Positions 44,682 through 54,378 of a stretch of DNA of 64,000 nucleotides are shown here, in pieces (the stretch's first letter is position 1; each line of letters begins with the position of its first letter). Below the pieces are notes generated by a model. The model made no database searches. It worked only from the letters and a program-made list of their open reading frames with translations, and was not told the DNA's origin. The stretch spans positions 1,922,001 to 1,986,000 of the forward strand of contig NZ_JAUFQQ010000005.1 in NCBI RefSeq assembly GCF_030409845.1. Direction: 5' to 3'. Source of the stretch: Flavobacterium branchiarum. GTDB taxonomy: Bacteria > Bacteroidota > Bacteroidia > Flavobacteriales > Flavobacteriaceae. The position numbers and the translations under genes were made by a program.

Positions 44682-45830
44682 TTATTTTTTATGTATTAAA
44701 CGGGTTAGTTTTATGGATAAATCGGTTAAAATAATTTTTGCATTTCCGTTACGCTCAATATGATACATCGCATCAGATAGTTCTTTGAATATATCGTTAA
44801 TGTTATTTCCATTTACAAATGGAGCAAAATTTTCTAGTTTAAATTTTTCAACTTTAGGCTCCATATATACTAAACTTGGAGCTTGATAATTAAGTAAAAG
44901 GGCTTGACGAAACATTTCGATGCAGAACTCCAAGAATTTTTTTTGACTTTCTCGGCCTAAACCTGCAATTTGCTCACTCCAGGTAATCAAATCTTGAATT
45001 GCGGCTGCGTTTCCTTTTGCCTTAAATGCTGCACGAACCCATGTTACGAACCATTGTTCAAATGGATACTCATCCTCATCATTTTTTGTCAAATGCAAAG
45101 CTTTGTTGTAGTTACCTTGTGCTTGATGTGCTATTTTTAATGCTACATTAGGTTCTAAGTTTTCTTTAGAAACTAATGCATCGGCAATTACCTGTTCGCT
45201 TAATCCGTTAAAATGCAATACTTGGCAACGCGAACGAATGGTCTGAATGATAGATTCTTCGTTTTCCGATATTAAAATAAAAATAGTTTTATCAGATGGT
45301 TCTTCTAATAGTTTCAAAAGTTTATTAGAAGCTGCGATGTTCATTTTATCTGCCATCCAGATGATCATAATTTTATAACCGCCTTCATAAGATTTTAATG
45401 CAAGTGATTTTAACACTTCCTGAGCATCTTCTACCCGAATTTCACCTTGTTTGTTTTGAACGCCAAGGGTTTTATACCAATCAAATAAACCACCATAAGG
45501 CGTCTCTTGAATAAAATTGCGCCAATTTTGTATAAAATCTAAACTTTTAGGTTTCGTTTTTACATCCTCGGTAGTTACTGTTGGATATATAAAATGTAAG
45601 TCGGGATGTGATATGGACTGAAATTTTAAGTTACAGGATGTATTCCCGTTTTCATTATCAGGACCAGAATTTCCGCATAATATATATTGTGCGTATGCGA
45701 TGGCAGTGGGTAAAGTTCCAGATCCTTCTTGACCGATAAATAATTGTGCATGAGGAATTCTTCCCGTAGAAGCAGTTTTTATTAAATGGTTTTTGATGTG
45801 GTCTTGCCCTAAAATTTCAGAAAATTGCAT
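44682..45830 (-). CDS. holB: DNA polymerase III subunit delta prime
   Basis: 382 residues. N-terminal MQFSEILGQDHIKNHL with HAQLFIGQEGSGTLPTAIAYAQYILC in the P-loop position. The loop lacks the GKT, as in delta-prime, which does not bind nucleotide. Further on are MIIWMADKMNIAASNKLLKLLEEPSDKTIFILISENEESIIQTIRSRCQ (sensor 1 SRC motif) and a C-terminal helical collar. It is part of the clamp loader that places the beta clamp on DNA. In Bacteroidetes often annotated only as an ATPase. Confidence 0.85.
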   Translation of the reverse strand: MQFSEILGQDHIKNHLIKTASTGRIPHAQLFIGQEGSGTLPTAIAYAQYILCGNSGPDNENGNTSCNLKFQSISHPDLHFIYPTVTTEDVKTKPKSLDFIQNWRNFIQETPYGGLFDWYKTLGVQNKQGEIRVEDAQEVLKSLALKSYEGGYKIMIIWMADKMNIAASNKLLKLLEEPSDKTIFILISENEESIIQTIRSRCQVLHFNGLSEQVIADALVSKENLEPNVALKIAHQAQGNYNKALHLTKNDEDEYPFEQWFVTWVRAAFKAKGNAAAIQDLITWSEQIAGLGRESQKKFLEFCIEMFRQALLLNYQAPSLVYMEPKVEKFKLENFAPFVNGNNINDIFKELSDAMYHIERNGNAKIILTDLSIKLTRLIHKK

Positions 45831-45834
45831 GAAG

Positions 45835-45842
45835 CAAAGATA
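45835..45842 (-). promoter_or_regulatory. -7 box TATCTTTG 4 nt before the holB ATG
   Basis: On the minus strand TAnnTTTG ends 4 nt before the start codon at 45830, suggesting a very short or absent leader. The position of the -33 element has TTC instead of TTG, with an 18-nt spacer. Confidence 0.45.
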
Positions 45843-46273
45843 ATAGAAAATGATTTAGTCGAAAATTTTCATCTACAAAGTTTACCTCCTTAATCCGAGT
45901 TTTAATTTGTTAATAAAAAAAATACAATTTGACTGCAAAAGTTGTTTTTAATAGATTTTTACCTTTTTTGGGCTTTTTTTGCTTATTTGTTTCTGTGATA
46001 AATAAGATAATCTTTGCAAATAATAGACAAACAGGAATTAAAACAGTTTATTCTTGTTAATTCAATGTTTTTTTGTATTTTAAATGAAGATTATATGTTA
46101 ATTAAAACTATTTTAATGTATTGATATTTAGTTTAATAAAAACCATTTTAGTACTATATAGTTGTTTTTAAGTTACAGACCAAAAAAAACCGATAAAAGA
46201 ACATATTTAGTCGTTTTGTGGCTTTTTTTCATTTGATTTTGTCTCTTTTTATTTAAAAAAAGGGTAATAAAAA

Positions 46274-46303
46274 TTGCGAGTTAAGTTTATTTACATATTT
46301 TTG
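46274..46303 (+). promoter_or_regulatory. Consensus Bacteroidetes promoter before the 46335 gene
   Basis: TTG (46274-46276), 19-nt spacer, TATTTTTG (46296-46303), about 31 nt upstream of the ATG. The rest of the 504-bp divergent gap (45831-46334) is AT-rich without a gene. Confidence 0.65.
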
Positions 46304-46334
46304 TTTTTATAATTGAATTTTTAAAATAGAATTT

Positions 46335-46784
46335 ATGAAAGGGAAAATTATTTTTTTAAGCATCTTTTTAACGTTGTCAACACAGATGGTATCATCTCAA
46401 GCTAAGAATGCTCCTCAAAGTATTATTAGTACATCGGCAATTATCAAAAAATACCATGATCAAAAGGAATTAAAAACGATGCAAAAGGGTGAGCTTTTAG
46501 AACTATACATTGAGCGTATCAAAGTTTTAGTGAAAACATTACCATTTATTGCATTGGCTACTAAGCCAGGAGTTACCATGGCTGATCTTGGTATACCTAC
46601 AGATAGTGAAAACAAAAAAATCCAAGACGCTCAATTAGCAGCATCAAATTCATTCCTTGATATAACTGTAGAATTTGAAAGAAAAATGATGCCTTACTCA
46701 GATAAAAATAATTTAATTGCAGGGATTTTATTCTATGAAAACACGATAAAATCATTGCATTTATTCAACGAAAATATAGAATAA
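46335..46784 (+). CDS. Small secreted protein of unknown function
   Basis: 149 residues with signal peptide (MKGKIIFLSIFLTLSTQMVSSQ). The mature part is helical: SIISTSAIIKKYHDQKELKTMQKGELLELYIERIKVLVKTLPFIALATKPGVTMADLGIP and two further helices. I do not recognise the family. It has its own consensus promoter and a long terminator, so it is a single-gene unit just upstream of the secreted-protein/spr cluster. Confidence 0.7.
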   Translation: MKGKIIFLSIFLTLSTQMVSSQAKNAPQSIISTSAIIKKYHDQKELKTMQKGELLELYIERIKVLVKTLPFIALATKPGVTMADLGIPTDSENKKIQDAQLAASNSFLDITVEFERKMMPYSDKNNLIAGILFYENTIKSLHLFNENIE

Positions 46785-46848
46785 TTATTTGCCTATTTAA
46801 TTCTCTTCAGCATTATACGTATTGTTGAATGAGATTCAGGATATATGC

Positions 46849-46907
46849 AACTCGTTTTCGGTATTTTCTTTGATTTATCAAGAAAATACCGAAATGAGTT
46901 TTTTTAA
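46849..46907 (+). terminator. Long terminator after the 46335 gene
   Basis: Imperfect stem of about 25 bp: CGGTATTTTCTTTGAT with ATCAAGAAAATACCG at the core, flanked by AACTC/GAGTT, and ending in a T7 run. Confidence 0.85.
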
Positions 46908-46955
46908 TTTTCATTAACTTAATAATAATTATTGTTAATATTTAAACATACCACG

Positions 46956-48245
46956 ATGAAAAAATCTTTACAAATTATTGGGATTGCCCTTTTTACTTTT
47001 TGTAGCGTACAAGCACAGCAAGAAAAAGGAATAATGGGTTATAGCAACTGGTTGAACAACTGGACTGAATTTAAACCAAACAAAGTTGATTATAGTGAAG
47101 CTAATCAAATTTTGGCAGGAAAGATAACTGTAAATACAAAATTGTTAAAGAGGAATGTATATGTTCTTCAAGGTAATGTTTACGTAACAAACAATGCTGT
47201 TCTTACCATAGAGCCAGGTACATTAATAATTGGTGATTATGAATCAAAAGGTACTTTAGTCATTACTAAAGGAGCTTCTATAATTGCTGATGGTTTAGAA
47301 ACTGATCCTATTGTTTTTACTTCAAACAAAGGAGTTAAAAAAGCTGGAGACTGGGGAGGAATTGTAATTTTAGGAGATGCTCCAATAAACAAATTTGGAA
47401 ACATTTCATCTTTTAATTACGATCTTGATCCATCGTTAACAACTTATGGTGGAGACAATGTTGCATCAAATTCAGGTATTTTAAGATACGTTAGAATTGA
47501 ATTTGCTGGTAAAAAAGTAAAAGGTAATGGAAACTTCAATGCTTTAACATTAGCAGGAGTTGGAAACAAAACAACTTTAGAAAATGTAATGGCTAGCTTC
47601 TCAGGAGGTGATTCATTTGATATGATTGGTGGTGATTTAAATCTTACAAAATTTGTTTCTTATAAAACAATCAATAACGATTTCAAATTTACTCAAGGAA
47701 CACAATGTAAAGTATACAATTCATTAGCAGTTAGATCTTCTTATTTAACTAGTAATAAAGAAGGATCTCGTTGTATGGAAGTTTTATCTTATGATAAAAA
47801 AGAAGAAACAGACTTTTCTAAAAAGCAAACTTTGGTTACTGCTTCTAACATTACAATGTTAAACGATAGTGATAATATTAGTGCAGATATTCAATCTGGA
47901 TTGGTAAAAGAAGCTATTTATGTTGGTAATAATGCAGCTATTGAGCTTAAGAGAAGTGTGATTTCTGGATTTAATCCAGCGGTTGTATTAGATAGCAAAA
48001 TTGAAATAAATGATGCTAATTTGAAGAAACTAAAATTTGAAGAAATGTATTTCAATCAATGTAAAGGAAATATTTTTTCAGAATATAATTCTAACAATGA
48101 GGATCTAGAGAACTGGTACGGTAACACAATGTTCTCTAACTATTATTCTCAAAGTAATAATAATGAATTTTTTATAGATATATCGAATCCAAAAAGACCT
48201 GACTTTAGACTTAATATCGGTAAAATTACAGCATCAAGCAAATAG
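46956..48245 (+). CDS. Secreted parallel beta-helix-like protein
   Basis: 429 residues from the chosen ATG (MKKSLQIIGIALFTFCSVQAQQ, signal peptide); the frame is open 8 codons upstream. The body has repeated short beta strands with small/polar turns: NVYVLQGNVYVTNNAVLTIEPGTLIIGD, LVITKGASIIADGLETDPIVFTS and GDWGGIVILGDAPINKFG. This pattern is common in Bacteroidetes outer-surface proteins sometimes misnamed multidrug transporters. No type IX C-terminal signal is evident (ends LNIGKITASSK). Function unknown; lies upstream of the spr genes in the same direction. Confidence 0.7.
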   Translation: MKKSLQIIGIALFTFCSVQAQQEKGIMGYSNWLNNWTEFKPNKVDYSEANQILAGKITVNTKLLKRNVYVLQGNVYVTNNAVLTIEPGTLIIGDYESKGTLVITKGASIIADGLETDPIVFTSNKGVKKAGDWGGIVILGDAPINKFGNISSFNYDLDPSLTTYGGDNVASNSGILRYVRIEFAGKKVKGNGNFNALTLAGVGNKTTLENVMASFSGGDSFDMIGGDLNLTKFVSYKTINNDFKFTQGTQCKVYNSLAVRSSYLTSNKEGSRCMEVLSYDKKEETDFSKKQTLVTASNITMLNDSDNISADIQSGLVKEAIYVGNNAAIELKRSVISGFNPAVVLDSKIEINDANLKKLKFEEMYFNQCKGNIFSEYNSNNEDLENWYGNTMFSNYYSQSNNNEFFIDISNPKRPDFRLNIGKITASSK

Positions 48246-48337
48246 AAACCTACCTATTTGTTAGAGTCTTAATTTTTTAACTGATTAGTCGTAAAAAGAG
48301 TTATAGTTTTTAATTGGAAACATATAAGATATAAAAA

Positions 48338-48742
48338 ATGACCGCCCCACTTTGTAAAAAAATACCATACATGTTGTTATTAGGATTACTTATAACAGCT
48401 AATAATACATTCGCTCAAGAGTCAACAAACGAAAAACCTATCGTTTCTTTTCTTCCTAATGGCGAAACTGTTGAAGAGAGTCTTTGCTCTTCCTCAATTT
48501 TAGAATTAAGTGCTACAAACGAGTTTATAGTAAAGCAATCTGTCCCCATGGATTACTTTGCTATAAATTCAGCGGTAGTAAATAGTTCAAATGAAATTAA
48601 TGCCGATCCCCAATCGTCGTCTATTTCATCGAATAATTCTGTAAATGCATTAAACGTAAACTGTAAATATGATTTCTCAGAAACATTTATAGATAGTTTA
48701 CTATTTTTTGATCTTGATGTAATTAAAGAGCGTATAATATGA
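48338..48742 (+). CDS. Short secreted protein of unknown function, coupled to sprC
   Basis: 134 residues: signal peptide (PYMLLLGLLITANNTFAQ), then a Ser/Asn-rich, low-complexity middle (ADPQSSSISSNNSVNALNV) and DFSETFIDSLLFFDLDVIKERII at the end. No family recognised. Its stop overlaps the next ATG (ATGA at 48739), so its translation is coupled to the sprC-like gene. It may therefore belong to the same gliding-motility unit. Confidence 0.6.
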   Translation: MTAPLCKKIPYMLLLGLLITANNTFAQESTNEKPIVSFLPNGETVEESLCSSSILELSATNEFIVKQSVPMDYFAINSAVVNSSNEINADPQSSSISSNNSVNALNVNCKYDFSETFIDSLLFFDLDVIKERII

Positions 48743-50211
48743 TTAAAGATTTACCTACTAATCTTCGCATAATCTTTCTTTTTTTATGTGTGTTTTTCTG
48801 CGCCAACACAAATGTATTCGGACAAATATCTATTGGGCAACCGACGTTTAGTTTTAACCCAGCTTGTGCTAGTCCAGGATATAACAGCTACGAAGTGAAT
48901 TTTAATTTTTCACCAGTTGCGGGATTGATGGCGACTAATCAGTTTATAGTAGAATTATCTGCTCCTGATGGAAGTTTTACTAACGCAACGGTAGTTTATA
49001 CCTCTGCTGTTGGTGAAATTATGACATCACCGGGTAAAATGAAATTCCCATTTCCGACTAATACGGCAGGAGAAAAATATAGACTTAGAATAAAAGCTAC
49101 TGCTCCAGCTTCTACTGGTCAGCCTTCTATTCAATTTCCAGCATACTATAGAGTTCATAACTCCCAATTCACTATAAATAATTTTATTCCTGTTGCTGCG
49201 TTTTGCGCAGGAAGTAGTTATATTTTAACTATTGATAATCCTGGAGGACCACTTAATGATTCGCCTTTAAAACATTCTGGATTAACTTATAATTGGTATA
49301 AAAACAACGGACTTATTTTGCCTGAAACATTAGTAGCTACCGCTACTAACGGTAGCTATACAGTTACGCAACCAGGAGTGTATTATGCTAGAACTAATTA
49401 TGGTGCTTGTATCTTAAGTTCGGATTCTTATTCTAATCAAGTAACCGTTTCAGAATCTACTACAAATTCTAGTACAGCTATAACATCAAGTCTTGGGAAT
49501 CCATTTTGTCCAAACGGCGGAAGCACTACTTTAAGTGTTTCTGGTGGAGTAAAAATCGAATGGTTTAAAAAAGATAGTTCTGGTAACAATGTTTTAGTAT
49601 CAGATAAACCAACTTACGATACAAACGTTAGTGGCTTATATACCGTAAAAATTGATTTTGGAGGATGTACTGCAAACGGTTCAATTAATTTGCAAAGTGA
49701 AGGATCTTTTGCCGCAAGTATTAATGTACCAAATAGTAATACAATTGATACCGAAATTAACGAGACATTAAACGTTATCGTTACTAATGATGCCGTTGCC
49801 CCTTCTTATAAATGGTACTTAAACGGAACTCTTATTCCTGATGCAATTACAGATACGTATTTGATAAACACTATTGGTAACTATAAAGTTGCTGTTGCTC
49901 AAACTACAGGCTGTACTTCAACTCAAGAATTTAATTTTGTAGTAGGAGATACTAATTCAAATCTCAAAAATATTCCGAATATAGTAAGCCTAAGTAGCGC
50001 ATTTAACACTTGGGATTTACCTACTGATTATAAAAATGCAGAAACAAATGTTATGATTGTTAGTTCACAAGGAGAGGTGATGTTTAACGGAGTGGATTAT
50101 GATCCTACTAAATGGGAAATAAAAGATTTCAAAAATATAAATCCAGTTTATTATTACATTATAAAAAAAGGTAGTGATGAAAAAAAGGGATCTATAACTG
50201 TAATTAAATAA
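48739..50211 (+). CDS. sprC: Probable gliding-motility protein SprC
   Basis: 490 residues. Signal peptide (IIFLFLCVFFCANTNVFG), then Ig/PKD-like modules containing YNWYKNNG, IEWFKKDSSG and YKWYLNG. The end, TWDLPTDYKNAETNVMIVSSQGEVMFNG...YYYIIKKG, looks like a diverged type-B (gliding-motility-associated) C-terminal domain, the signal for type IX secretion. The position directly before sprD-like and sprB-like genes fits the known F. johnsoniae operon order sprC-sprD-sprB-sprF. The name rests on synteny and architecture, not a sequence search. Next gene starts 1 nt after its stop. Confidence 0.68.
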   Translation: MIKDLPTNLRIIFLFLCVFFCANTNVFGQISIGQPTFSFNPACASPGYNSYEVNFNFSPVAGLMATNQFIVELSAPDGSFTNATVVYTSAVGEIMTSPGKMKFPFPTNTAGEKYRLRIKATAPASTGQPSIQFPAYYRVHNSQFTINNFIPVAAFCAGSSYILTIDNPGGPLNDSPLKHSGLTYNWYKNNGLILPETLVATATNGSYTVTQPGVYYARTNYGACILSSDSYSNQVTVSESTTNSSTAITSSLGNPFCPNGGSTTLSVSGGVKIEWFKKDSSGNNVLVSDKPTYDTNVSGLYTVKIDFGGCTANGSINLQSEGSFAASINVPNSNTIDTEINETLNVIVTNDAVAPSYKWYLNGTLIPDAITDTYLINTIGNYKVAVAQTTGCTSTQEFNFVVGDTNSNLKNIPNIVSLSSAFNTWDLPTDYKNAETNVMIVSSQGEVMFNGVDYDPTKWEIKDFKNINPVYYYIIKKGSDEKKGSITVIK

Positions 50212-50212
50212 T

Positions 50213-53200
50213 ATGAAGAAAATTTTACTATTCATTACTATTCTTTACGGCTCAACACAAGTACTCTATTCTCAAGACGCTGTCAAAGGGGATGGAGTTG
50301 TTCCATTTTCCATACCTATCAGAAATTCATTAAAATTTAATAGATATATAATTAACCCTGCTTTCAGTTTTGTTAGAGAACAAAATACTTATGCTAGTTT
50401 TTATAACAAGCGTCAGTGGGTACAATTTGATAATGCACCACAGACTTATTTGTTTAGTTATTCAGGAAGATTTAGTGAAAATCAAGGAATAGGTGTTGGT
50501 TTATTCCAGCAAAACTATGGTCTTATGACCACTTTTGGAATTGTAGGAAACTTTGCTCACAACGTAATGCTTCAAGAAGACAGCAATTTGACTTTTGGAG
50601 CCAATGTTGGATTTTATAAAAGCGGACTGGACCAAGGAAAGATTATTACAAACGATTCAAATCTTAACATTGATAATATCCCTTCTAATTCAATGCTTAT
50701 GATTAATCCAGGGGTGAACTACGGAAATGCGTTTTTAGACGTAGGATTGTCTGTAAATAACCTATTGTTATACAATTTTGCCACATCCGAAATGGTGAAA
50801 GATAATCCAGAACAAGCCGTTGAAGCACATCTTATGTATACGGGATATATTGATGCTTATGGATTTTTTGACAGAAGTAAATTTTCAGGTCTTATAAAAT
50901 CAGAATTTAAGAAAGATAAAACTGTAATTTCTGGATTGGCTATGATTTCTATTCCAAAAGGATTCTGGGCACAAGCAGGTTACAATACATTATACGGTAT
51001 GTCAGCAGGATTTGGTGTTAATGTAACACCAAAAATTGCGATTGAATATAATTACGAAAAAGGAACAGGTAACTTTTCGAATTTTGGAGCTTCTCATGAA
51101 TTTGTTATTGCTTATAAATTCAAAAGTAAAAGTTACTATTATGGCGATAATGAAGAGGATGAGGGAGCACTTATTGCACCTACTGAGGTTAAAAGAATAA
51201 CGCCAGCCAAGGTTACAACACCAGCTGTTAAAACTGATGGAGCTGAAAAAGCTAAACTAGCCGGAGAAGCAAAAGCCCAAGCTGATGCTGCTGCAATGAA
51301 AGCAAGACTAGAAGCTCAAGCTAAACTTAAAGCAGATGCTGAGGAAAAACTTAAAGCAGCCACAGAGGCTAAAGCGAAAGCCGATGGATCAGTAGCACAA
51401 ACAAGATTAGATGCACAAGCAAAACTTAAGGCTGATGCAGAAGCAAGAATTAAATTAGCGGCTGATAATAAAGCCAAAGCTAATGCCGAAACACAAGCTA
51501 GATTAGAAGTGGTTCAAGCTAGAGCTGCCCAATCTAAAGCCAATGCTGAAGCTGTTAGAGCTAAACTAGCCGCAGATTCTAAAGCTAGAGCTGATGCTGT
51601 TGCAAACAGAGCTAAACTAGCCGTAGAAGCAAAAGCGAAAACCGATGCTACAACGAAAGCAAGATTAGAAGCAGCTAAGTCTAAAGCAGATGCTGAAGCA
51701 CTTAAAGCGAAACAGCTTTCATCAGATGGAAAAACGAATGTTGATGCTACCGAAGCACTTAAAATAAAACTGGCTGCTGATGCCAAAGCGAAAGCTGATG
51801 CTGCAGCTTTACAAGCAAAACTTGGAGCTGATACCAAAGCGAAAGTAGACGCTACTGCTCTAAAAGCAAAAATAGATGCCGATGCAAAAGCCAAAGCGGA
51901 TGCTGCCGAAGCTCTTAAAGTTAAGTTAGCTGCAGATACTAAAGCGAAAGCAGATGCTACTGCGCTTCAAGCGAAATTAGCTGCCGATGCCAAAGTAAAA
52001 GCCGATGCCGCCGAAGCTCTTAAAGTTAAGTTAGCTGCAGATGCTAAAGCGAAAGCAGATGCTACTGCGCTTCAAGCGAAATTAGTTGCTGATGCCAAAG
52101 CAAAAGCCGATGCTGCTGAAGCTCTCAAAGTTAAATTAACCGCTGATGCCAAAGCAAAAGCTGATGCGGATGCACTTCAAGCAAAATTAGTTGCTGATGC
52201 TAAAGCAAAAGCGGATGCTGCAGAAGCAATGAAAGCAAAATTAGCTGCAGATGCGAAAGTTAAAGCTGACGCCGATGCCCTTCAAGCGAAGTTAGCTGCA
52301 GATGCTAAAGCGAAAGCGGATGCTGCTGAAGCTCTTAAAGTTAAATTAGCTGCAGATGCTAAAGCGAAAGCGGATGCTGCCGAAGCACTTAAAGTAAAAC
52401 TAGCTGCAGATGCTAAAGCAAAAGCCGACGCCGATGCACTTCAAGCGAAGTTAGCTGCAGATGCAAAAGTTAAAGCGGATGCCGATGCGCTTCAAGCTAA
52501 GTTAGTTGCTGATGCCAAAGCAAAAGCCGATGCTGCAGAAGCTATGAAAGCAAAATTAGAAGCCGATGCTAAAGTTAAAGCGGATGCCGATGCACTTCAA
52601 GCTAAGTTAGTTGCAGATGAAAAAGCGAAAGCTGATGCAGTTCAAGCAATGAAAGCAAGTTTAGAAGCTGATGCAAAAGTTAAAGTTGATGCAACTGCCC
52701 TAAAAGCAAAAATTGATGCGGATGCCAAAGCCAAAGCCGATGCCGATGCACTTCAAGCAAAATTACTTGCAGACGCCAAAGCAAAAGCTGATGCAGATGC
52801 AATTCAGGCGAAACTAGATGCAGATGCTAAAATAAAAGCAGAGAAGAAAGCCAAGTCAGAAGCTGCAGATTTAAAAGCAATAATTGATGCAGATGCCAAA
52901 GCAAAGGCTGAATCAGATGCTTTACAAGCAAAGCTTGCTGCCGAAGCAAAAATTAAAGCCAAGGCCGATGCACTTGCTTTACAAGCTAAGTTAGCTGCTG
53001 ATGCGAAAGCTAATGCTGCTGCTGCAGCACTATTGGCTAAAGAAACTGCTGCTGCCAAAGCAAAAGCCAAAGCTGATGCTGATGCACTTGCTGCTGAAGC
53101 AAAAGTAAAAGCCGATGCAGAATTGAAAGCTAAATTAGCTGCAGATGCCAAAGGAAAAGCCGATGCAATTGCCTTACAAGCAAAATTAGCAGCAGATGCA

Positions 53201-54235
53201 AAAACGCAAGCTGATGCCGATGCAAAAGCAAAATTAGAAGCTGACGCAAAAGCGCAAGCTGATGCTATTGCGCTTCAGGCTAAACTTGCTCAAGAACAAG
53301 CATTAAAAGATAAACAAGCGGCCGATGCACTTGCAGCATCTAATGCAGCTGCTAACGCTGCCAAAGATGCACTTGCTAAATCAATGGATAACTTAACCAA
53401 TATGTTTGATAGTTCTTATAAAACACAAACAGATTTATTGAGTCAATTGAACGCAACAGTAGCCAATAAACAAAAAGACCTTAATGATCTTAAAGAAGAA
53501 AATGATTTAAGTGAAAAAGGAATATATAAAGAACCGAAGCCTTTTAAAAGCGTAGCGTCTGAGAACAGTGAGTTAGAAGCATTAAAACTTCAAATAGCAC
53601 AAGTTAATAAGGAACAAAAAGATGCGCTTGCTAGACTTACAAGTTTGTACAATGAAAGACTTAAAAAAGTGCCAAATAAAAATGATGCACTTAACAAAAG
53701 TTATTTAACCAAAATTGAGGCGTTAAAAGCGGAACAATTAAAAGCGGAAAGAGATAACGCAAACTTAATTGCAAGTTTAGAAAAAATTAAACTTGAAACA
53801 GAAATAGAAAGAAAACGTAGAATTAAGCGTGCTGCGTTCGAAAATGACCAAGGGCGTTACCAACAAGATATCGCTACTTTAAAACGTATAAAAGAAACGA
53901 CAAAACTGAGTAGCACACCATTGACGGCAAATGATTTTGACTTTGGAGATGAGCAGTCAAACATGCAAATTATCAAGAACATTAAGAATGTTGAAAGTGG
54001 TTATTACTTAATTGTTGCAGTTCATAATAGTACGGATAAAAGAGATCAATTTTTGACCAAAACTGTAGCAGCAGGTCAATCGAATATTAATTTCTTTTAT
54101 AACGTAAGTTCTAGTAGATATTATATTTATTATGAAAAATATGATGATTTGCAAGAAGCGAGTAAAGCTTTAGAAGCCAAAGGTAATAAGCCATACAACG
54201 CGAAAATGTCTATTGTAAAAGTTGAAAACGAATAA
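50213..54235 (+). CDS. sprD: Probable gliding-motility protein SprD: PorP/SprF-like barrel plus long Ala/Lys/Asp coiled coil
   Basis: 1,340 residues. Signal peptide (MKKILLFITILYGSTQVLYSQ). Residues about 22-310 form a PorP/SprF-type outer-membrane barrel (NSLKFNRYIINPAFSFV, QGIGVGLFQQNYGLMTTFG, VGLSVNNLLL, GFWAQAGYNTLYGMSAGFGV). Residues about 342-1062 are an almost pure A/K/D/L coiled coil built from alternating 17- and 18-residue units. About 1063-1240 is a normal charged coiled coil, and the last 100 residues form a compact domain (NVESGYYLIVAVHNSTDKRDQFLTK). In F. johnsoniae SprD is needed for normal SprB-based gliding. Position and layout fit; the exact function is unproven. Confidence 0.72.
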   Translation: MKKILLFITILYGSTQVLYSQDAVKGDGVVPFSIPIRNSLKFNRYIINPAFSFVREQNTYASFYNKRQWVQFDNAPQTYLFSYSGRFSENQGIGVGLFQQNYGLMTTFGIVGNFAHNVMLQEDSNLTFGANVGFYKSGLDQGKIITNDSNLNIDNIPSNSMLMINPGVNYGNAFLDVGLSVNNLLLYNFATSEMVKDNPEQAVEAHLMYTGYIDAYGFFDRSKFSGLIKSEFKKDKTVISGLAMISIPKGFWAQAGYNTLYGMSAGFGVNVTPKIAIEYNYEKGTGNFSNFGASHEFVIAYKFKSKSYYYGDNEEDEGALIAPTEVKRITPAKVTTPAVKTDGAEKAKLAGEAKAQADAAAMKARLEAQAKLKADAEEKLKAATEAKAKADGSVAQTRLDAQAKLKADAEARIKLAADNKAKANAETQARLEVVQARAAQSKANAEAVRAKLAADSKARADAVANRAKLAVEAKAKTDATTKARLEAAKSKADAEALKAKQLSSDGKTNVDATEALKIKLAADAKAKADAAALQAKLGADTKAKVDATALKAKIDADAKAKADAAEALKVKLAADTKAKADATALQAKLAADAKVKADAAEALKVKLAADAKAKADATALQAKLVADAKAKADAAEALKVKLTADAKAKADADALQAKLVADAKAKADAAEAMKAKLAADAKVKADADALQAKLAADAKAKADAAEALKVKLAADAKAKADAAEALKVKLAADAKAKADADALQAKLAADAKVKADADALQAKLVADAKAKADAAEAMKAKLEADAKVKADADALQAKLVADEKAKADAVQAMKASLEADAKVKVDATALKAKIDADAKAKADADALQAKLLADAKAKADADAIQAKLDADAKIKAEKKAKSEAADLKAIIDADAKAKAESDALQAKLAAEAKIKAKADALALQAKLAADAKANAAAAALLAKETAAAKAKAKADADALAAEAKVKADAELKAKLAADAKGKADAIALQAKLAADAKTQADADAKAKLEADAKAQADAIALQAKLAQEQALKDKQAADALAASNAAANAAKDALAKSMDNLTNMFDSSYKTQTDLLSQLNATVANKQKDLNDLKEENDLSEKGIYKEPKPFKSVASENSELEALKLQIAQVNKEQKDALARLTSLYNERLKKVPNKNDALNKSYLTKIEALKAEQLKAERDNANLIASLEKIKLETEIERKRRIKRAAFENDQGRYQQDIATLKRIKETTKLSSTPLTANDFDFGDEQSNMQIIKNIKNVESGYYLIVAVHNSTDKRDQFLTKTVAAGQSNINFFYNVSSSRYYIYYEKYDDLQEASKALEAKGNKPYNAKMSIVKVENE
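51500..53000 (+). repeat. Internal repeat region of sprD
   Basis: DNA-level repetition of segments such as gctgatgccaaagcaaaagc and gcacttcaagcgaaattagc. The encoded units are ADAKAKADADALQAKLA (17) and ADAKAKADAAEALKVKLA (18), together 35 residues, exactly five heptads. Long runs of the antisense strand are open only because of this composition. Confidence 0.85.
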
Positions 54236-54328
54236 AAAAATTATTGTATAAAATTATAAAAAGTTCCAGGTAAATTAGCTTCTGTTTTTTTGAAGATTAT
54301 ATTCCTGAATAAATATTTTAGAGTGCCG

Positions 54329-54371
54329 TTTGCACTATTTTTCTTAAACCCCATCTGAAAAATAGTGCAAA
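54329..54371 (+). promoter_or_regulatory. Perfect 15-bp hairpin in the sprB leader, next to the start codon
   Basis: TTTGCACTATTTTTC (54329-54343) is exactly complementary to 54357-54371 with a 13-nt loop. It ends 7 nt before the sprB ATG (54379). No U-run follows, so it is not a classical terminator; a control of sprB translation or mRNA processing between sprD and sprB is possible. Confidence 0.6.
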
Positions 54372-54378
54372 TTATTAA

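Noticed and set aside
51514..51894. Open antisense frame rich in Ala/Ser inside sprD
   Set aside because: It exists only because the sense strand codes an A/K/D repeat; no start context or independent sign of coding. The same applies to 52804-53151.
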